From: an uncultured Chthonomonas sp.
GTDB lineage: Bacteria > Armatimonadota > Chthonomonadetes > Chthonomonadales > CAJBBX01
Length of the DNA stretch: 5,940 nucleotides
Reading direction: 5' to 3'
NCBI GenBank assembly: GCA_903886985.1
Contig: CAISOI010000263.1
Location: forward strand, 1 to 5,940
A program made the translations under genes and the position numbers. Each line of letters begins with the position of its first letter. Position 1 is the stretch's first letter. Under the pieces are notes generated by a model that did not search any database, had not been told where the DNA came from, and saw only the letters and a list, made by a program, of their open reading frames with translations. This document shows, piece by piece, positions 5,033 through 5,940 of the stretch.

Positions 5033-5940
5033 CTAAACTACTACCGGTTCTGCCTGGGGCGCGAGTGACTTTATGCAACTCGGAACCGCTTCTTCTTCGA
5101 ACATCTCCTTGGTTACTCGCACTTCTGGAGGTACAGGAATTGGATAGATTCCGTCGAAACATGCTCGACAGAACTTGTTTTTGTTCAGCCCAATTGCTTT
5201 GACTACCCCTTCGAGGGACAGAAAGCCGAGCGAGGTGGCTCCAATGAGTTCCCGGATCTGCTCGACTGTGTTCTTGAACGCGACGAGGTCCTTTTGGTTC
5301 GCCATGTCGATCCCATAGAAACATGGGTGTCGGACGGGCGGGGCACTAATCCTGACATGAACTTCGACGGCACCAGCTTCAAACATCATCTTAACGAGTT
5401 TTCCGGTTGTCGTGCCGCGAACGATGGAGTCGTCGACCATTACGACCTTCATGCCGGATAACTGATCGCGCAGAGGCGTATATTTCATCTTTGCGCCGAG
5501 GTGTCGCATTCTGTCGTCAGGTTCAATAAATGTGCGTTGAATATAACGATTCTTGATCACACCTTCCCCGAACGGAATCCGGGAGGCTTCAGCAAATCCG
5601 AGCGCAGCAGGAGTAGCAGAGTCGGGTATTGCGACCACCACATCTGCATCCGGGCATGGCCATTCCTGGGCTAGCTCATGTCCCATTCTTCGCCGAGCAG
5701 AGTGGAGGGTTTTACCGTAAATTTGTGAGTCGGGGCGCGCAAAGTAGATAAATTCAAAGAGGCATGTCGCATGTTTCTTCAGCGGCATCACCTGTTCTTC
5801 TCGAATTCCGTCTATGTCGATGACAACCATCTCGCCCGGTTCGACTTCTCGCATGTATTGGGCACCAATTACGTTCAGAGCACAAGTCTCCGAAGCTAGA
5901 ACGTAGTGACCAGAGTCGAGTTTGCCCAAGCACAAAGGTC
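5033..5940 (-). CDS. purF: Amidophosphoribosyltransferase, C-terminal part (right edge cuts the gene)
   Basis: PurF catalyses the first committed step of purine synthesis, making 5-phosphoribosylamine from PRPP and glutamine. The frame is open to the window edge and begins in PLCLGKLDSGHY, the end of the glutaminase domain; the N-terminal catalytic cysteine and any propeptide lie outside. Counting from the LCLGKL leucine at 5935, the phosphoribosyltransferase domain shows VAIPDSATPAALGFA (about 101-115) and the PRPP-binding loop VVMVDDSIVRGTT (165-177; bases 5405-5443). Four cysteines at 58, 205, 256 and 259 (the last two in CRAC) match the spacing of the Bacillus subtilis-type 4Fe-4S ligands, so this is the oxygen-sensitive iron-sulfur class rather than the E. 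coli class. The C-terminus ends in an EPVVV tail. The visible part is about 60-65 percent of the usual 460-500 residues. It runs towards the AHSA1 gene; purL or other pur neighbours would be to the right. Confidence 0.96.
   Translation of the reverse strand, partial: PLCLGKLDSGHYVLASETCALNVIGAQYMREVEPGEMVVIDIDGIREEQVMPLKKHATCLFEFIYFARPDSQIYGKTLHSARRRMGHELAQEWPCPDADVVVAIPDSATPAALGFAEASRIPFGEGVIKNRYIQRTFIEPDDRMRHLGAKMKYTPLRDQLSGMKVVMVDDSIVRGTTTGKLVKMMFEAGAVEVHVRISAPPVRHPCFYGIDMANQKDLVAFKNTVEQIRELIGATSLGFLSLEGVVKAIGLNKNKFCRACFDGIYPIPVPPEVRVTKEMFEEEAVPSCIKSLAPQAEPVVV

Noticed and set aside
4992..5324. A 110-codon minus-strand frame overlapping purF
   Set aside because: It is the same strand in another frame within the conserved PurF coding sequence, is arginine- and serine-rich, and shows no family pattern.
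1..5940. A defence island, prophage or transposon
   Set aside because: No transposase, integrase, nuclease, toxin-antitoxin or CRISPR signature is visible; the genes are housekeeping or single metabolic genes, each with its own spacing and orientation.

Overview
The window is about 5.9 kb of compact bacterial chromosome with roughly balanced base composition. It holds six protein-coding genes in alternating orientation. From left to right they are: an interrupted MtfA-like peptidase gene (minus, cut by the left edge), a secreted DUF2961/GH172 glycosidase-like gene (plus), rpmB for ribosomal protein L28 (minus), a CBS-pair plus DUF1385 membrane protein gene (plus), an AHSA1/SRPBCC-domain gene (plus), and purF (minus, cut by the right edge). 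I see no mobile elements, CRISPR arrays, rRNA or tRNA.

The likely source is a member of the Terrabacteria-type lineages. A secreted DUF2961 protein suggests Armatimonadota or a similar environmental phylum. The Bacillus-type iron-sulfur PurF, the four-cysteine L28 and a YqhQ/DUF1385 protein agree with this. It is a low-confidence inference from gene content; no sequence search was run.

The genes do not form one operon. mtfA and the GH172 gene diverge from a gap of about 100 bp. The GH172 gene and rpmB converge on a strong hairpin at 2413-2450, whose A6 tract makes it a good intrinsic terminator for rpmB. rpmB and the CBS-DUF1385 gene diverge from a 139-bp region that carries a recognisable rpmB promoter and a foldable rpmB leader. 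The AHSA1 gene follows in the same direction after a 271-bp gap containing a 26-bp imperfect palindrome. It converges with purF across 285 bp that holds two inverted repeats but no clear terminator. The functions are mixed: housekeeping (purF, rpmB), secreted carbohydrate hydrolysis (GH172), and poorly understood genes (CBS-DUF1385, AHSA1).

I do not see a convincing new multi-gene system. The points most worth checking are the fusion of a CBS pair to DUF1385 beside a zinc-type ribosomal protein gene, the in-frame stop in the MtfA-like gene at a normally conserved glycine with an overlapping ATG, and the two alternative foldings of the rpmB leader.
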